NCBI GenBank assembly: GCA_037577475.1
Contig: CM075188.1
Coordinates: 6,607,501-6,671,500 of the forward strand
Length of the DNA stretch: 64,000 nucleotides
Source of the DNA: Chaunax sp. Z400
Lineage: Eukaryota > Chordata > Actinopteri > Lophiiformes > Chaunacidae
Direction of reading: 5' to 3'
Shown: one piece after another, positions 60,835-64,000 of the stretch
Numbering within the stretch: the stretch's first letter is position 1
Layout: each line of letters begins with the position of its first letter
The notes under the pieces: model-generated
The model's database searches: none
The model's input: only the letters and a program-made list of their open reading frames with translations
What the model was told of the DNA's origin: nothing
Made by a program: the position numbers and the translations under genes

Positions 60835-63800
60835 ATGAGCTCCCAGCAATTCCCCCGACACGGGCTGCCTGCTTCCAGCGGGGGTGCATCTCAGATCTCT
60901 GCTGCAGGAAACCTGGTGTCTGTCAGTCAGCCGTCAAGTGCATCTGGTAACTTGCTGTGAAGCTAGTCAGAGGATACTGTATGTATGTATGTCGAGGAAG
61001 ACACCAGCAAGTAAATGTTTAATCAATTTATTTTTCCTTCGGTGGTGTAGATGTGGACAGCAGCCGAGATGCTGAACATGCTCAGCAGGACCACCCACCT
61101 GCCGGAGGCGGGACAACCTTGGCCTTCAGGGATGACAAGCAGGAGACTATGGTGGTCAGACCTTACCCACAAGTGCAGACGCACGGCCAGCAAGCTACTC
61201 CACAAACTGTGCCCATCCAGCCTGGCACACCTGTAACTGTACCTGCTGCCTCTGTTCACCTCCCACAGGGCCAGTCTGCAGTCCTCACTGAGGGACAGAT
61301 GAAGGTGATACTTACGTCTGTAACTGCATGCATATGCATATGCCTCCAGACAGTTTTATTTTAGTTTCATTTTAAAGTGTAACTCAGTGTCATTAGGCTT
61401 AGTCTGTTTGGGCTTGTTGAGTGGCAGCTGGTCCAATACAGAAATCTTACAAACAAGTAAAGACAATGAATAGCAAAGTAATAACCGTAATGAGTGCTGT
61501 TTCCAGTGGTTCTTTTAACTTTTAAGTCAAGACTTTAACTTTTGAGAAAAACCGTAATAGCCCTGTCGTCATTATTTAAGCTAACAACAATTATTTTGCA
61601 TAATCTTTAGAATGGTTTCCATTCATCTTTATAAAAACAACTAGTGGAAACACAAATGTCATATTTCTATGACTGTTCATGTTGATTTCAATAGTTTGAT
61701 GTTTGATCGGTGCTCGTTAATGATGTCATACTGGTGTACTTATTCCCAGTGCTGCTGACTGTTTATCTCTCAAGGCCCTTTAACTTTTCGATGAGCATCT
61801 GTTGATATGAACATCATTGATCATTTAGCGGCAAAGGCAAACACCACAGCATTGCTATGGGTGACTTTTGCTTATAATCCAAATTAAGAAGGAGTGCCTA
61901 ATATTCCAGAGAAGGTGATTTGTCAAATTTGCAGCAAAAAAGTGGTATTAGTGTTCATAACCACTAATACCACAGATCTAAAAAAAACATCCACGGACCC
62001 ACCACCCCACCCAATTTACTGAACATGCACAGACTACTGCAGCTGCAAATCCATCAGGCAATTGGCTATTACTGCAGCTTTCAGAGGAGTCTAAATAGAA
62101 ACTTAAAAGTGCCATTAAATATTTCTTTTTCTTCATAAGGTGTATTGGTACTGTGATTTTACGCATGCTTTGATGGTGAGATAAAATTAACAGAACGAGA
62201 CAATTGAATCGTTAATTGCAATTACAAACCCTTTTCCAAAAAAGTTGGGATGCTGTGTAAAATGTAAATAGAAACAGGATGCATTGATTTGCCAACCATT
62301 GAAACCTCATATGTAATTGAAAATAGTACAAAAACAACATTTCAAATGTTGAAACAGAAAAATTTAATTGTTTTTGAAAATTATATCCTCATTTAGAATT
62401 TGATGCCAGCAACACGTTTCAAAAAAGTTGGGACAGAGTCATGTTAACCACTGTGTTGCATCACCTCTTCTTTTAACAACACTCTGTAAGTGTTTGGGAA
62501 CTGAGGAGACAAACTGCTGTCATTTTGAAAGTGGAATGTTTTCCCATTTTTGCCTGATGTAGGATTTCAGCTGCTCAAGATTTCAGGGGCTCCTTTGTCG
62601 TATTTTATGTTTCATAATAAAACATTTTCAACGGGTGACATGTCTGGACTGCAGACAGGTCAGTTTGGCACCCGGACTCTTTTTACTGCGGAGCCATGCT
62701 GTTGTAAAACGTGCAGAATGTGGTTTGTCATTGTCTTGCTGAAATAAGCAAGGCTTCCCCTGAAAAAGATGTTGTCTACTTGGCAGCTTATGTTGCTCCA
62801 AAACCTGTATACATCATTCAGCATTAATGGTGCCTTCACAAATGTGCAGGTTACCCATACCATGTGCACTAATGCCCCCCCATACATCACAGATACTGGC
62901 TTTTGAACTTTGTGCTGATAACAAGCCAGATGGTCCCTCTCCTCTTTCGCCCAGAGGACGTGGCATCCATGATTTCCAAAAAGAATTTCAAATTTTGACT
63001 CGTCAGACCACAGGACAGTTTTCCACTTCACTTCAGTCCATCTTAAATGAACTCAGGCCCAATGAAGGCCGCAACGTTTCTGGATCTGGTTTATATACGG
63101 TTTCCTCTTTGCATGGTAGAGTTTCGGCTGTCAATTGTGAATACGGCTTTTGGAAGTGTTCCTGAGCACATGTAGTGATGTCACTACAGAATCCTGTCTG
63201 TTTTAATGCAGTGATGACACTACAGAATCCTGTCTGTTTTTAATGCACTGATGTCCACTTGAGGTTTTTTCAGCTTCATGTAATATTTAATTAGTATATT
63301 TCATTTTGAAGGATGAATCCTGTGACTGAAAAAATATCTGCAAAATATTTTCTGAAGCTACTGCGTTTGTGTTTTTAAAATCATACTGGTTGTGCTACTC
63401 AGAGTCAAGAGTTTCTAAATATCTCGTTGATTTGTTAAGGGTTGTGATTTCTTATTTTATACTAAGATTATCAGGTAGAATATTTTTTGTTTCTTTTATG
63501 TTATGAATAGCTCTTCTACTTAATTAGAAATGAATCTGAAATATCTTGTCCCCAATCTTAAACTGGACAGACGATGGTAGATAATTATTTTGCTTAATAA
63601 TCACTTTCTCACTAATAAAATTCACTGTCAGACCTTACAGTTACTTCATGAAAATCTATGTGTTCTACTGTATCATATTTATTATTTTCATATTGTTCTT
63701 TGTTGGTTTCAGTAGACAGTATTTTTGCTCTGAATACTACTCGAGGCTTTAAAAGACTGATGTATTTTCATCTTTTAAGGCTGTCCTGAAGTCACCCATG

Positions 63801-63944
63801 CAGAGTCGTCTTATTGCCCCAGCACCGTCTTCCAACCAGGCTCATATCCCCATACCTCCAAAGGTGTCTGGTCACATTACTGTCACCATAGAGAGCAGTA
63901 CTACAACCCCATCTATTCCTGTGGCAACTATCAGTGGTCAGCAG
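60835..63944 (+). CDS. sap130: Sap130, Sin3A-associated protein (N-terminal part, three exons)
   Basis: Exons 60835-60946 (the exon itself starts at 60819), 61051-61304 and 63780-63944 join in phase to give 177 residues. The gene continues beyond the window, where the third intron starts with GTGAGT. Family-typical strings: start MSSQQFPR, VVRPYPQVQ in exon 2, SRLIAPAPSS and KVSGHITVTIESS then PVATISGQQ in exon 3. The protein is rich in Pro, Gln, Thr and Ser and low in structure here. Sap130 is a nuclear subunit of the Sin3-HDAC corepressor; its C-terminal half, not in this window, mediates mSin3A interaction. Teleosts may have two copies (a and b), and I cannot tell which this is. Confidence 0.95.
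62224..63245 (-). mobile_element. Defective Tc1-like transposon in sap130 intron 2
   Basis: Minus-strand translation from 63031 gives KWKTVLWSDESKFEILFGN with further Tc1 transposase sequence (QKPVSVM) to HVLQQHGSAVKRVRVPN, where TGG has become TGA. SPDMSP and a decayed remnant follow. AAAAAAGTTGGGA occurs at both 62238-62250 and 62421-62433, 183 bp apart, matching an IR/DR type end. The other end, with the N-terminal transposase, is missing. A 38-bp block is duplicated at about 63170-63245. It opposes the host gene. Confidence 0.8.
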
Positions 63945-64000
63945 GTGAGTGCACAATACGTTGGCTGTTAGTCTGTGTAATTGTCTCTTTGTTGCTAAAG

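Overview
The window is nuclear DNA of a ray-finned (teleost) fish. The evidence is small exons with GT/AG introns, vertebrate proteins recognisable on conceptual splicing, teleost-type interspersed repeats (tRNA-derived SINEs, Tc1-like and PIF/Harbinger elements, Ty3/gypsy, L2/RTE/I-like LINE ends, Penelope-like ends) and AT-rich intergenic DNA. There is no bacterial, viral or organellar gene content and no CRISPR array.

Layout. 0.6-4.2 kb: a broken two-exon piece of gart (purine synthesis), then a scrambled Ty3/gypsy element nested in an older MITE-like repeat. 4.4-4.85 kb: a foldback repeat. 6.0-6.95 kb: a small two-exon RING-finger gene on the minus strand. 7.5-8.15 kb: two minus-strand tRNA-Pro genes that differ only in the first anticodon base. 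8.85-15.07 kb: cep63 on the plus strand, 14 coding exons. 15.1-39.0 kb: a 24-kb gene-poor interval holding SINEs, LINE 3' ends, MITEs, two perfect hairpins, a hammerhead-like Penelope end and a tandem duplication just upstream of amotl2. 39.0-47.15 kb: amotl2 on the plus strand, with a 5' non-coding exon, ten coding exons and a long 3' UTR. 47.15-59.9 kb: a second repeat-rich interval with a MITE, a Harbinger remnant, SINEs and RTE, I-like and L2 LINE remnants. 59.9 kb to the end: promoter and first three coding exons of sap130, whose second intron carries a dead Tc1-like element.

The genes do not form one pathway. Cep63 acts in centriole duplication. Amotl2 is a junctional scaffold that restrains YAP/TAZ. 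Sap130 belongs to the Sin3-HDAC corepressor. Cep63 next to amotl2 matches human 3q22, and the paralogous pair DEUP1/AMOTL1 lies on human 11q21, so this neighbourhood looks like an ancient vertebrate block.

I see no undescribed gene system. The most interesting items are the tRNA-Pro pair with a single anticodon difference, the spaced TEAD-site doublet at the amotl2 promoter, the two hammerhead-like motifs in Penelope-like ends, the gart fossil and the nested, internally duplicated gypsy relic. Exon boundaries were read by eye from splice signals and reading-frame continuity. Repeat family names rest on recall and are tentative where stated.
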